Of a stretch of 64,000 bases of DNA, positions 47,520 through 59,436 are shown piece by piece. Each line of letters starts with the position of its first letter. Within the stretch, counting starts at the first letter, position 1. This DNA comes from Imbricaverruca yamaguchii (taxonomy: Eukaryota > Arthropoda > Thecostraca > Neoverrucidae), in NCBI GenBank assembly GCA_034440575.1, contig JAOTOL010001236.1:124001-188000 (forward strand), in the 5' to 3' direction. The notes below the pieces were generated by a model. The model was not told the DNA's origin, did not search any database, and was given only the letters and a program-made list of their open reading frames with translations. The position numbers were made by a program, and so were the translations under genes.

Positions 47520-48956
47520 TCTGGTGGTGGTGGTGGATTGGAGTTTAGGGGCGCGTCGACATCTAGGGTCATTTTGCGCCCATAACTGGAATGCAATCAA
47601 TCTACGGTGCTGCTATCATAGCTCACTATCCATCTTCACGGGTGGGGGTATATCACGTCAAGGCGAGCTTGTCGAATGAACGTAAAAATATTCCCGGACG
47701 CAACGGCCTCAGAGTCGTTCCCTATAAGCATACGTAAAGAAGAGTCGGTGTTCCACCGTCCTAAAATCCGACGTCTTAGAGGTTCTAGCAGTGTACAGCC
47801 AACTAAAACATGGTACACGGTAAGTGGGTTAGAACAGCGCGGACATACCGGTTGAAGGTCATTACCGGTCAACATATAACTATGTGTTGCGAAGGTATGG
47901 CCTATTCTCAATCGACAGAGTTCGGATACCGGATAGTTGGTTCGGTGAGCGGATAGCCATTTTCCTAGTGTCGGTTTTAAAACCTTGAGCTTACTACACT
48001 TCGAATTCCAGGATCGTTGCCATTCTGAATGTATACTTGACAATATGGTAGGGTATATATCTCTTGGAGGGAGCCGTAGATGGACCACACGGCCATTGCT
48101 AATGGCGTGCTTGGCGGTTATGTCAGCAGCTTCGTTTCCGGCGAGTCCAACATGGCTGGATGGTTCCGATTTTGAGCAACATTCCATGCGTATCACGCGC
48201 CCAATAACTTACGGCGTAGTGCAAGAGGTGGCTCGTCTACCTCTACCACTACACTAGCAGCCGGTGATGTGCGAAAGGCTCCAGTAGCGATGCGAAGAGC
48301 TACACCGTGGATCACATCAAGGCGACGCTTGGATGTGGCACACGCTCCGTCATAAATAAAACAACCATAGTCAATTTTAGAACGCACGAGCGATCGATAC
48401 ATAAGAAGCAAGATATATCTATCTGCTCCATACGAACATCTAGATACTGTACGCATTACCTGTAGTCGCTTTGCACATTTATGTGCAAGATCGTTGATAT
48501 GGGTGGTGTATGTCAGTCGGCGATCCACACACACCCAGAAACTTGGCACCTGGTTTGAATGGTATATGGCGTCCATTGAGCATAATCACGGGGTCAGTAC
48601 AAGAGCGTTTGCGACAGAAGTGGACAGCGATGGTTTTCGACGTAGACATTACGAAACCGGTTTTGTTGCACCAATCCTGCACCTTCCGAACAGCCATCTG
48701 AAGTTGTCTCTCAACCGTATGCACAGAGCGTGAAGAGGACCTTATGGCGAAATCGTCCACGAAAAGCGCTCTCCCTACGGAAGTTGGCAGCGATGTACCC
48801 ACGTCATTAATTGAAATAGCAAACAATGCAACGCTCAGTACGCTCCCCTGCGGAACCCCGTTAGCTTGTGAATAGGTGCCACATAGGGAATTTCCTATTC
48901 TAATGCACGAGCAATGACCATGTTGATCATATATCAGTAATTTGCATTCTAGCATG
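47520..48956 (-). mobile_element. I-clade LINE remnant
   Basis: On the minus strand: the end of an RT, a connection region, a mostly deleted RNase H, a C-terminal zinc-knuckle-like segment, then a 3' UTR ending in a GGGCGC/GCGCCC stem-loop and CCAATCCACCACCACC. It is truncated within RT just upstream of the GVPQGS motif. It is more diverged from the 31-33 kb LINE than two members of one family would be. Confidence 0.8.
47636..48955 (-). pseudogene. LINE ORF2 remnant (RT C-terminus, partial RNase H, CCHC-like)
   Basis: Three open segments in different frames follow one another. 48479-48955 carries GVPQGSVLSVALFAISIND and the catalytic FVDD (LFVDDFAI). 48193-48576 carries a SKIDYGCFIYDGA-type region and ATGAFRTSP, typical of I-clade ORF2. 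47636-48196 resumes near the end of RNase H (HVGLAGNEAAD, with the last catalytic Asp) and includes CRLRIGHTFATHSYM and CPRCSNPLTVYHVLVGC, the usual C-terminal Cys-His motif. Most of RNase H, including its first three acidic residues, is missing. It is dead by truncation, deletion and frameshift. Confidence 0.8.
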
Positions 48957-49402
48957 GAAGGTTTGGCCAGGTTAGATTAGGTCATCCTACATTTTTTGTT
49001 CATTTTGAGCATTACTTCTTATGGTATAGTACCCAACTCCATACCCCTTTTGGGCAATATTTTGCATCTGAACTGAAAAGTATGCATTTGCAGAGGAAAT
49101 GTGTGGTTCCTTCATATTACACACACTTATAAACTAGCATGGTAATAAGAAATTTGAGAAAAAGGAAACATTTCCTTAAACTGCAAATATGCATTTGTTC
49201 CAGTGAGCTCAGTGTTAAATTATTCCTAAAATAGGGTGCAATATACCACTTTCTGAACACTCAATGAACATCCTCTCCAGGGAAGTATCAACATCCTGCT
49301 ACTTGACACAAAAGTACTCCTCTGTGGAAAACTGCTTACATGGGTCCAGAAGTTCAGATATCTGGGGCACAAAATTGAATGCAACATGAGTGATTGTGTA
49401 GC
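48957..49402. repeat. Dispersed AT-rich repeat, related to 10750-10895
   Basis: GGCCAGGTTAGATTAGG at about 48966 and AAGTATGCATTTGCAGAGGAAA at about 49078 match the partner's layout. The homology covers about 48960-49115; the rest is unassigned. Confidence 0.5.
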
Positions 49403-50145
49403 TATAAAGACATAAAGACATAAAAGATTAGTGCAACTATGAGCCACAAGGGCCATTCTTGGTTGCACTCTGTACACTGAACCAGTTGCACACTAAATCT
49501 GTCAATCAGCCCTCCCTGTAATACTGAAAAGCAAGCCCTGTATTCCTATAATGATTGTCTGCTGTTTTTAAAGATGTTCAATGTGCTGCTACTGACAATG
49601 TTTTCTGGCAGCTGGTTCCAATGTTCTTCTACCCTGTTGGTAAAGAAAGTCTGCCTTAACCTTGTTCTGCTGTGGCTAACTTTAATTTTGAATTTATGAC
49701 CTCTAATTGCATCATTTCTGTTAAATTCAAACACTTCCCAAGATATCCCCTCTCCAGACCATTGACAAATTTAAAGACCTCGATGAGATCTCCTCTCAGC
49801 CTTTTACATCTAAGTGAAAACATATTCAATTTCTTTAATCTTTCATCATATACCAGGTTGCTTATACCATTAACCATTTTTGTAGCCCTCTTTTATACTC
49901 TCTCTAAAAGCCAACAATCTTTTTCATAGCTAAGAGACCAAGCTTGGATGCAGTATTCCGAATGTGGCCTGACATATGCACAGTAAAGCTTCCTGAAGAC
50001 TTCCTCACTCCTGCATGATACATTCCTATTTATTGCCCCAAGCATTCTCAGTGCTTTCTTCCTGGCTTCCTTGATCTGTTCTGATGCCCAAATTTTGTGT
50101 TTAGAATAATACCTAAATCCTTCTTTGCAGAGATATGCAGAGGAC
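49403..50145 (-). mobile_element. CR1 fragment F, 3' end only
   Basis: On the minus strand this is RT C-terminus plus 3' UTR of the copy A/B subfamily, with an 8-bp tail (about three units) at 49403-49430. It has small deletions and frameshifts. At about 50123 the sequence jumps over some 125 bp of the element to a short remnant (GCAGAGATATGC). The motif reads GGCCCTTGTGGC with one change. Confidence 0.9.
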
Positions 50146-50194
50146 CAGACATGCATTGTATTACCAGGTAAACATGCTCTGTGCTGCTAGGATG

Positions 50195-50280
50195 TGCAGA
50201 CAAGCTCATGCTAGTTAGGCTGTTTAAGATATACCGTCCCCTCTATGGGTGTGAATTGTGGAACACTGTGGATGTGAAAC
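50195..50280 (+). mobile_element. Short LINE RT C-terminal fragment (unassigned)
   Basis: Translation of the plus strand gives KLMLVRLFKIYRPLYGCELW. The PLYGCELW segment is a common signature of the region after the RT domain in non-LTR elements. It differs from the CR1 copies here (PHLEYCIQAW), so it comes from another LINE. Boundaries are not determined. Confidence 0.45.
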
Positions 50281-50373
50281 AAGTTTCCGCTAAGTCTGTA
50301 TAGCCCATCACTCCTGCTTGAAAAGGCTAGTCAAGGTTCCTAGGTACTCTCGCAATCATGAAGTGTGTTGAAA

Positions 50374-50430
50374 GCCGCCAGCTCTCAGAGTTTGCCGCCA
50401 GCTCTCAGAGTTTGCCGCCAGCTCTCAAGG
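50374..50430 (+). promoter_or_regulatory. 20-bp tandem repeat at the CR1 5' end (possible promoter)
   Basis: GCCGCCAGCTCTCAGAGTTT occurs twice in full (50374-50393, 50394-50413), then a third partial unit. Tandem units at LINE 5' ends often act as internal promoters; that role is inferred here. Confidence 0.4.
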
Positions 50431-51135
50431 TGGATGCACGCGCCCCCGAGCTCCAGGTTTCCAGATAAGTCGCTGCAGAACAGGGCAGTACTCTAGTCTA
50501 AGCTGTGGATAGGTGCTTAGCAATTACTTCTCTTATTATATTTCATTAGGTTTTATCTTATAAGCATTTTCGTAGCACGCAAACTATACTATATTAACCT
50601 AGCGACGCCGCAGGACGCCATCTTTGGCTTCGGCGTGTTCTCGACTCTTCGATTTCTGTAGTAGGAGATATTACAAGTGTGTAGATTTGATAAGTACATT
50701 AGACAACATTCATACTATCCTAACATACTTTATTTATTTTTTGGTGTGCATAGTGTGTTTGGTGTTGAAGTTTAAGATAGTTTAATTAGTAGTAAGTTGG
50801 GGGTATTCATAAGTGCTGTGTGACTGTTCATTTTTCTGTCTAGCCATAAGTGATATCAAAGGGATATTTATATAGTTGTCTACTTGTGTGGAAGACAATT
50901 AGATTAGACATCTTGTTTAGTTATTTAATTTATTTAAAAAAAAAAAAAACCCAAAAAAAAACCAAACAATTGTTTAATAGTTTCTGCTTTTCTTGAGGCA
51001 CTCAGATATTTAACTGACAGTATAGGAGGTAGCGATTTATAGTGAATGATAGTTAGCTTTTTTGTCGGTTGTTTAGCAAGTTAATTTAGCAAGTTAATTT
51101 GAATCTAAATCTAGGCATAAGCTGCAGCGTTTAGG

Positions 51136-52068
51136 ATGGTTTCGACCAGGATGCAGGCACTAGAGGAAGAAATTAGGACCCTTAAGGCAGAGGTTTCCAA
51201 CCTCAAGGCTGCCCTTGTTGCACAGGGTAGGCAAGATAAAGCAACAAGGGGTCAATCCGTAGCAGGGACATCATATGCCCAGGTGGTCGCAGGCCACCAG
51301 GTAGCTGAGGTTTCCCCTACTGTGGAGGTGGCTGGGATCTCTCAAGAGGGGAGTGTTAATAGTGTTAATAGTGAACAGAGGAGGGGTAGTTCTGGTAGGT
51401 CACAGGAGGGGAAGTGGCATGAGGTCAGGGGGTGGAGGATTTGGAGACGCGAACCTAAGGAAAGGGTCAGTGAGTGGCAGGTGGCAGGTGGTAGGAGCGG
51501 GAGGAAGTGTAGCCGACCGGCCCAGCGGGCAGGCATAGTAACAGCAAATATGTTCCAGGCATTAGATGACTGCCCCCAGGATAGCAGTAGTAAGGAGTCA
51601 GTGCTGGTCATAGGAGACTCTCGTGTGCGTCATTTAGAGCGGGTATTTTGTAAAGGTAGGAGGGACAGGAGGTGCATCACCAGGCCTGGTGCCAAGGTGA
51701 AGGACCTGGTAACTGCGGTGGCACAGGTCACCAGTGATCACCAGTTTAACACAGTCATAGTGCATGTAGGGGTAAATAACATAGGTCATACTAGGAGCGA
51801 GGAGCTTCTGCGGGAATACAGGGCCCTTCTGGCCACCCTGAAGGGTACCAATAGAGTGCTTGTAACAGGAATTTTGCCTAGGGCTAGAGCCTCCCCTGAG
51901 TGGAGCTCTAGGGCACTGGCAGCTAACACCAGGGTAGGAAAGCTCTGCCAGGAGCTAGGTTTTACATTTGTAGACGAGTGGAGCAGGTTTTATGCATCGT
52001 GGGACCTCTATCAGAAGGATGGCCTGCATTTTTCTGAGAAGGGGGTCCATGTGTTAGGCAAAGTATAA
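51136..52068 (+). CDS. CR1 ORF1 protein: coiled coil plus SGNH/esterase-like domain
   Basis: The ATG at 51136 starts a 310-codon frame. Residues 1-32 form a predicted coiled coil (ALEEEIRTLKAEVSNLKAAL), suited to multimerisation. A Gly/Ser/Arg-rich linker follows, including a basic stretch (RRGSSGRSQEGKWHE). The SGNH-hydrolase-like domain covers about 155-310: GDSR with the nucleophile Ser near 162, HVGVNN near 210-215, and DGLH with the catalytic-type Asp 295 and His 298. All three diagnostic blocks are present, so the enzyme core looks intact. CR1-type ORF1 proteins with this domain are known; they are nucleic-acid-binding partners of ORF2. The stop arises from the 94-bp deletion and removes eight or so C-terminal residues seen in copy A. 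Confidence 0.9.
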   Translation: MVSTRMQALEEEIRTLKAEVSNLKAALVAQGRQDKATRGQSVAGTSYAQVVAGHQVAEVSPTVEVAGISQEGSVNSVNSEQRRGSSGRSQEGKWHEVRGWRIWRREPKERVSEWQVAGGRSGRKCSRPAQRAGIVTANMFQALDDCPQDSSSKESVLVIGDSRVRHLERVFCKGRRDRRCITRPGAKVKDLVTAVAQVTSDHQFNTVIVHVGVNNIGHTRSEELLREYRALLATLKGTNRVLVTGILPRARASPEWSSRALAANTRVGKLCQELGFTFVDEWSRFYASWDLYQKDGLHFSEKGVHVLGKV

Positions 52069-52070
52069 GA

Positions 52071-55009
52071 AGAACCTCAAAGTCTGCAAATAGGGACAGC
52101 AGCAACTCAAGGGGACAGAGTCATAGTTCATCTAGTGATAAAAGAACTCCTCAATATGAAAAAGCCAAAGGTGGTTATGGAGCATTTGTTAAGTGTATGA
52201 TGTTTAATGCTCAGAGTATCCGTTCCAAATTTGATGAGTTCAAGTGTTATGTTGCTGAGGAGGAACCAGATTTTGTTTGCATCACGGAGGCATGGGTCAG
52301 TGAAGGATATTTTGGAGATAACTTATAGGACTATGAGATCCAGGGATACAATATGTTTTCGTGCAATAGGGGTCCAGCAATGAAAGGGGGTGGTGTAATG
52401 CTCTATGTGAATAGCTTATTCAGCTCTCAAAAAGTAGCAGGTGGGGATAAAAATGTGTCTGTGGAGTCCATTTGGCTTGATGTCACTGTGGGAAAAGGCA
52501 ACAGCAATACTCTTAGGATAGGAGCTTTCTACCGATCAGGAACCCTGCCACATTCTCAGCAACTGGAGCTTGACAAGGTGATTTGTGAGGAAATCAGTAG
52601 AAACTTTAAGAGGAAGTGCCTTATTCTCGGTGACTTTAATCTAAAAGGTTATGAAAATGCTGGTGTTGGCTCCCCATCATGCAAAATGTTCAGGAAATGC
52701 CTTGAAGAGGACCTGTTCTTACACCAGTTTGTATCGGAACCTACCAGGCATGGTTCATTCTTGGACCTTGTATTCTCGGATTTAAGTGACTTGGTTCAAG
52801 ACTTGACTGTAGGCGAAACTCTGGGAAAAAGTGACCATAACATAGTTAGATTCAAGGCACATGTAGGGGAAACTATCAAGGATAATTTGGTAAAGGTTCC
52901 AAATTTCAACAAAGCAGACTTTAACGGCATGAGAGCGGCTTTAAGTGCCATCAGATGGGAAGAAGAATTCTCCAATTTAAATGCCTGTGCAATGTGGGAA
53001 AAGTTCAAATTTTACTTAAAGGAAACTCAGATTAGACATGTCCCCCAAAAGCAAAGACGCAAAAGAAGGGTAGGAAAGCCAGCATGGCTTACACCAGACG
53101 TGATAAAAGCAATTAGGGCTAAGAAAACTGCATTTAGAGTTTTTAAAGAAGCCTCAAATGTCATTAATCTAAAGGCGTATCGAAAAGCTAGAGACACTGT
53201 GAAGCAAAAAACCAGAGCAGCAAAGCGAGCAAAGGAACTGGATTTAGCTAGAAACTGTAATGGGGACAGTAAAAAGTTCTTTAGTTTCTACAAGCTGAGT
53301 AAAGTTTCTAACACAATTGGTCCACTGGAAGTAAACGGGACTACATTGGGTGAGGATAGTGAGATGGTTGAGGAGCTGAGCAAGCAGTTCAAATCAGTGT
53401 TTACATTGGAAGATATGACCAATCTGCCGACCGTACACCATAGTTCAGATACATGGGATCTGACAAATGATGTTGATTTCATTGGTAGTGATGTTGTTTA
53501 CAATCATATCAGGAAAATAAAGCCAAATAAGGCAGCAGGACCTGATGATATTTATGCTAGGGTGTTGCGGGAAACTGAAAAGGAACTGGCATTTCCACTT
53601 AGTATAATATTTTGTAGATCAGTTTCACATAATGAAATTCCAACCGATTGGAAAAGGGCAAATGTAGTTCCTATTTTCAAGAAAGGAGAAAGAGGGAAAG
53701 TTGAAAACTATAGGCCAATAAGTCTCACATCCCTAGTCTGCAAGGTACTCGAATCAATTATCAAGGATAGAATAGTTAGTTATCTGGAAGGTAGCAGATT
53801 GATTCAAGATACTCAACATGGATTTAGAAAAGGACGATCGTGTCTCACAAACCTCTTGGACTTTTTGAACTTCGCCACAGAACAATTTGATCAGGGAAAT
53901 CAGGTTGATGTAGCATATCTTGACTTTAGTAAGGCCTTTGACAAGGTACCCCATAAACGGTTAATGATACAGCTTCAGTCCCATGGTATTGCAGGTAGCA
54001 TCTTAAAATGGATAGAGTTGTGGCTTTCAGATAGACAGCAAAGAGTGATGCTAAATGGTACAAAGTCATCATGGCAAAATGTTCTTAGTGGAGTCCCCCA
54101 GGGGTCAGTACTAGGGCCATTACTGTTCATTATATTTGTAAATAACATTGAAAGTGGCCTAAGCAGTAAAGTTTTGAAATTTGCAGATGATTTGAAGGTC
54201 TTTAGGGCAATAACAGGTCAGGATGAGCATATCTCGCTGCAAAAAGACTTAGACGAACTTGTGAAGTGGTCCGAAGAATGGCAAATGAAATTTAACTTTG
54301 ATAAGTGCAAAATCATGCATGTAGGTAAGCAGCATATGAAGGCTCCATACTTGATGGGTGGCCAAGTGCTATCAGTGACTCAACAGGAGAAGGATTTAGG
54401 TGTTATTCTAAACACAAAATTGGGGGCATCAGAACAGACCAAGGAAGCCAGGAAGAAGGCACTGAGAATGCTCGGGGCAATAAATAGGAATGTATCATAC
54501 AGAAGTGAGGAAGTGATCAGGAAGCTTTACTGTGCATACGTCAGGCCACATTTGGAATACTGCATCCAAGCTTGGTCTCCTAGCTATGAAAAAGATTGTT
54601 GGCTTTTAGAGAGAGTACAAAGAGGGCTACAAAAATGGTTAATGGCATAAGCAACCTGGCATATGAGGAAAGATTGAAGAAATTGAATATGTTTTCACTT
54701 AGATATAGAAGGCTGAGAGGAGATCTCATCGAGGTCTTTAAATTTGTCAATGGTCTGGAGAGGGGATACCTTGGGGAAATGTTTGAATTTAACAGAAATG
54801 ATGCAATTAGAGGTCATAAATTCAAAATTAAAATTAACCACAGCAGAACAAGGTTAAGGCAAACTTTCTTCACCAACAGGGTAGTGGAACACTGGAACCA
54901 GCTGCCAGAAAACATCGTCAGTAGCAGAACATTGAACATCTTTAAAAACAGCATAGACAATCATTATAAGAATAGAGGGCTTGCTTTTCAGTATTACAGG
55001 GAGGGCTGA
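52071..55009 (+). pseudogene. CR1 ORF2 of copy B, inactivated
   Basis: The sequence is almost identical to the ORF2 of copy A, but three lesions are visible. The first roughly 25 codons are gone with the 94-bp deletion. A Gln codon is TAG at 52326-52328, inside the endonuclease. One A is missing from the run near 54619-54622, which shifts the frame of the last 130 codons. Endonuclease GDFNL and SDHN, RT YLDFSKAFDKVPH, GVPQGSVLGP and FADD are otherwise preserved. The frame from 52353 to 54650 and that from 54596 to 55009 are the two surviving pieces. Confidence 0.92.
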
Positions 55010-55113
55010 TTGGCAGATTTGGTGGGCAACTGGTTCAGTGTACAGAGTGCAACCAAGAAGGGCCCTTGTGGCTCAGAGTTGCACTGATCTTTTATGTCTT
55101 TATGTCTTTATGA

Positions 55114-55724
55114 AAGCAGGGTGGGAATTAAGGCCTCTTCTTTAGCGATTTCATCCCTTAAAACATTTTTTGCACTCCATGTTCATACTGGATAGAATGG
55201 ACTCCACATGTACTCTGACACAAACATGCCGAAGGAAGAAAAATGCCACTAAAAAAGAATACAAGATTAAAGAAAACATCCACCAAACATGTTATTCTAC
55301 TTACGATTACCAAATAAACTAGCCACTTTTTGTACCATCAAGCACACAGATAACATCCAAACACACACCACATCAGACCACAATCAACAGAAATGCCAAC
55401 AACATGTCAAACCTTGCACATGCTCACTGAACAGTGCCCTCCAGACTACAAATTTGGCGATGTGTCTCCAGAAACCTGCATCCGAACCACCTTATAGTGG
55501 GAAAAATTGTTGACTGATCCTTTGCTTTGCATTCAGCTATCACATCCAACTGGCATGTGATGTACTAGTGCAGTAGTGGTATTGGGTCTGCGTCACATAG
55601 GCTGCATATGTAGATAGGTGTGTGCTCTGAGCTGAGGGTGGAGTGTGAATTATTTGTTTGTTTTTCATTTAGCTAGCCTTGCACCGGACCAACAGTGAAA
55701 GGAAAGCACATTGCTCCTGTGAGT
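55114..55724. other. Spacer between CR1 copies B and G, no gene
   Basis: AT-rich DNA separating two tail-to-tail CR1 elements. No coding or RNA signal was recognised. Confidence 0.45.
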
Positions 55725-57958
55725 TATAAAGACATAAAGATATAAAGACATAAAAGATTACTGCAACTATGAGCCACAAGGGCCCTTCTTGTTTGCACTC
55801 TGTACACTGAACCAGTTGCCCACCAAAACTGTCAATCAGCCCTCCCTGTAATACTGAAAAGCAAGCCCTATATTCTTATAATGATTGTCTATGCTGTTTT
55901 TAAAGATGTTCAATGTGCTGCTACTGACGATGTTTTCTGGCAGCTGGTTCCAGTGTTCCACTACCCTGTTGGTGAAGAAAGTTTGCCTTAACCTTGTTCT
56001 GCTGTGTTTAACTTTAATTTTGAATTTATGACCTCTAATTGCATCATTTCTGTTAAATTCAAACATTTCCCCAAGGTATCCCCTCTCCAGACCATTGACA
56101 AATTTAAAGACCTCGATGAGATCTCCTCTCAGCCTTCTATATCTAAGTGAAAACATATTCAATTTCTTCAATCTTTCCTCATATGCCAGGTTGCTTATGC
56201 CATTAACCATTTTTGTAGCCCTCTTTTGTACTCTCTCCAAAAGCCAACAATCTTTTTCATAGCTAGGAGACCAAGCTTGGATGCAGTATTCCAAATGTGG
56301 CCTGACGTATGCACAGTAAAGCTTCCTGATCACCTCCTCACTTCTGTATGATACATTCCTATTTATTGCCCCGAGCATTCTCAGTGCCTTCTTCCTGGCT
56401 TCCTTGGCCTGTTCTGATGCCCCCAGTTTTGTGTTTAGAATAACACCTAAATCCTTCTCCTGTTGAGTCACTGATAGCACTTGGCCACCCATCAAGTATG
56501 GAGCCTTCATATGCTGCTTACCTACATGCATGATTTTGCACTTATCAAAGTTAAATTTCATTTGCCATTCTTCGGACCACTTCACAAGTTCGTCTAAGTC
56601 TTTTCGCAGCGAGATATGCTCATCCTGACCTGTTATTGCCCTAAAGACCTTCAAATCATCCGCAAATTTCAAAACTTTACTGCTTAGGCCACTTTCAATG
56701 TTATTAACAAATATAATGAACAGTAATGGCCCTAGTACTGACCCCTGGGGGACTCCACTAAGAACATTTTGCCATGATGACTTTCTACCATTTAGCATCA
56801 CTCTTTGCTGTCTATCTGAAAGACACAACTCTATCCATTTTAAGATGCTACCTGCAATACCATGGGACTGAAGCTGTATCATTAACCGGTTATGGGGTAC
56901 CTTGTCAAAGGCCTTACGAAAGTCAAGATATGCTACATCAACCTGATTTCCCTGATCAAATTGTTTTGTGGCATAGTTCAAAAAGTCCAAGAGGTTTGTG
57001 AGACACGATCGTCCTTTTCTAAACCCATGTTGAGTATTTTGAATCAATCTGCTATCTTCCAGATAACTAACTATTCTATCCTTGATAATTGATTCGAGTA
57101 CCTTGCATACTGGGGATGTGAGACTTATCGGCCTATAGTTTTCAACTTTCCCTCTTTCTCCTTTCTTGAAAATAGGAACTACATTTGCCCTTTTCCAATC
57201 GGTTGGAATTTCATTATGTGAAACTGATCTACAAAATATTATACTAAGTGGAAATGCTAGTTCCTTTTCAGTTTCCCACAACACCCTAGCATAAATTTCA
57301 TCAGGTCCTGCTGCCTTATTTTGCTTTATTTTCCTGATATGATTGTAAACAACATCACTATCAATGAAATCAACATCATTTGTCAGATCCCATGTCAATG
57401 AACTATGGTGTATGGTCGGCAGATTGGTCATATCTTCCAATGTAAACACTGATTTGAACTGCTTCCTCAGCTCCTCAACCATCTCACTATCCTCACCCAA
57501 TGTAATCCCATTTACTTCCAGTGGACCAATTGTGCTAGAAACTTTACTCAGCTTGTAGAAACTAAAGAACTTTTTACTGTCCCCATTACAGTTTCTAACT
57601 AAATCCAGTTCTTTTGCTCGCTTTGCTGCTCTGGTTTTTTGCTTCACAGTGTCTCTAGCTTTTCGATACGCCTTTAGATTAACGACATTTGAGGCTTCTT
57701 TAAAGACTCTAAATGCAGTTTTCTTAGCCTTAATTGCTTTTATCACGTCTGGTGTAAGCCATGCTGGCTTTCCTACCCTTCTTTTGTGTCTTTGCTTTTG
57801 GGGGACATGTCTAATCTGAGTTTCCTTCAAGTAAGATTTGAACTTTTCCCACATTTCACAGGCATTTAAATTGGAGAATTCTTCTTCCCATCTGATGGCA
57901 CTTAAAGCCGCTCTCATGCCGTTAAAGTCTGCTCTGCTGAAATTTGGAAGAGGTGAAG
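55725..57958 (-). mobile_element. CR1-clade LINE, copy G, 5'-truncated
   Basis: On the minus strand, homology to copy A begins at codons PNFSRADFNGM (end of the endonuclease region) and runs to the 8-bp tail at 55725-55760. Substitutions relative to A and B are modest (a few percent by eye), so it is somewhat older than they are. Confidence 0.92.
55836..57955 (-). CDS. CR1 ORF2 fragment with complete open reverse transcriptase
   Basis: The minus-strand frame is open through the linker, the full RT and the C-terminus, and extends by chance to 58097 through flanking DNA. RT motifs are present: NYRPISLTSP, QHGFRKGRSC, a DF-KAFDKVPHN block, SGVPQGSVLGPLLF and FADD. Compared with A there are changes at conserved places: YLDFRKAF for YLDFSKAF, and ELCLSDRQ for ELWLSDRQ. 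There is no endonuclease and no native start. It is a retrotransposed fragment, not a host gene, though it could still encode RT if transcribed. Confidence 0.85.
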
Positions 57959-59261
57959 CTGAGCTGATCATCACAACTCCCTGTTTTGTGGTGCCATCCA
58001 TCATCCACTTCTTTGTTTCTGCATGCTGATGTGACCAAAAATGACAATGTGCATTACTTATGCATATTACATAGGTAAGTCTACTGACTAGGTACATATT
58101 ATTTTCCTTCGGTTACTGATAAATAGATTCCATGCATCAAAAAATATTATGTCCATGAAAACATAGTTGAAAATGTACTGAGGAAATCTGTTTGCACTCT
58201 GACTCCACACCTAGAGAGTATGTTTCCGAATCTGGTTGAGTTTGGATTTTGGAATGCTGCTGTGCCACACGCTGGTGGCAAGTAGACATCTTTTATTATA
58301 TAGACAGCAGCAATGCCATTATAAAAACACTATGTAAGAGTCAGGTAGCTTGGTTGGGTATTATTGCACAAAATCATGCTCAAATTAGGTATGAATATGA
58401 ACTTGTATCTATGGATGTATTGGTGGCCAGTAAAGCTGACATCAAACACACATTTAGGTCACAGCTGGAACAAATTGTACTGGAAAGAGCTGATCAGGTT
58501 TATGTGCATGACCCATGGCAGAAGTGAGCAGGTGTGGCACAGTGGTTGCTGTCTCAGTTTGGTTGTGTTGCTAGTCTGTATGCATGAAGGCATTGTGTGT
58601 TGTATGGTAGCCCAGATATGTACTGAGAAAGGTGCAAAATAAAGATCATTATCATAATCATTATTATTATTGCTAGCCCATATACAAAGAATAGGTAGAG
58701 CTGTGTGATCAGGCCTTAATATCTGGATTGTAAACAGGTCCATCATTTATGAATATCACCATATTTTTGTTAGTTATGCACTGAACATAATGTGGGAGAT
58801 ATTCAAAGGCATCAGCCTCAAATAAGGTGCCCAGTAAACAGAACATGTTCAGATACCTACCTTTTCCCTAACCAATGTAAGCAGGTAGGTGGGCATCTAT
58901 ATCTTTTTGGCCTTGTGAAATACCAGCCAGGTCTGTGATACATTTACACTCCAGTTTGATGCAGGTCACAACCTGCCTACCTACTTACTTGAATTTAGGA
59001 ACTAAGCCCTACCTATTTAAGCTTGTTGATCTTTGCCACAAATACATTGATAAATACCTACTCAACGTACACACTTGTCTGTGGCAGAACCTCATGCAAG
59101 GGCTGAGCACCAACCCTGCAAGAACTTGATCATGATGCAACTGCAGGAACGCTTCCACGTGTCCGATTACCAACGGCTTTTCCTTTTGCAAAAAGTCAAC
59201 AGGAATTGTGGTGATTTCTTAGCTCACAACAAATGGCAACAATTTTGAAGCCATTTGTTAT
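57959..59261. other. No gene recognised apart from the SINE candidate
   Basis: An open frame at 58249-58527 (92 codons, ending RADQVYVHDPWQK) has ordinary composition but no known family and runs directly into the SINE candidate. GGTAGGTAGG-like short repeats occur around 58850-58990. Confidence 0.35.
58528..58672 (+). mobile_element. Candidate tRNA-derived SINE
   Basis: TGGCACAGTGG at 58535-58545 fits the A box very well. The expected B box is degenerate. The 3' end is AAATAAAGATCATTATCATA followed by ATT repeats, a common SINE tail type. Ends are approximate and no target duplication was identified. Confidence 0.5.
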
Positions 59262-59436
59262 TGTTTATGTGCTGCCGTCTGCCGCCACGCATGTAAGCTC
59301 TGGTGCCGCTGAGCGTTTACGGTGTCATCTAGCGGTCGAATGCAGAACTATTTTTGGAACTTATGAAACCTGGTACTTATGACTTTGGGTACTTGTGAAT
59401 TCACCCTGTCTGCAGTATTTTGGAAGTTATCTGGTT
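59262..59436 (+). repeat. Dispersed repeat, partner at 33940-34150
   Basis: It shares GTAAGCTCTGGTGC, GTCATCTAGCGGT and AACTATTTTTGGAACTTAT-like phrases with the partner in inverted orientation. Confidence 0.75.

Larger units (their letters stand above)
50374..55113 (+). mobile_element. CR1-clade LINE, copy B, nearly full length but inactive
   Basis: This copy shows the whole architecture: a probable 5' UTR (50374-51135) that starts with a 20-bp tandem repeat, ORF1, ORF2, the GGGCCCTTGTGGC motif and an 8-bp tail (TTTATGTC units at about 55089-55113). The 5' boundary is inferred from the tandem repeat; the unrelated LINE fragment lies just upstream. Relative to copy A there is a 94-bp deletion at the ORF1/ORF2 junction, one nonsense change and one single-base deletion. 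It lies tail to tail with copy G. Confidence 0.88.

Noticed and set aside
58249..58527. 92-codon frame ending RADQVYVHDPWQK
   Set aside because: It looks protein-like in its second half, but it has no known family, no splice evidence and ends at a SINE candidate.
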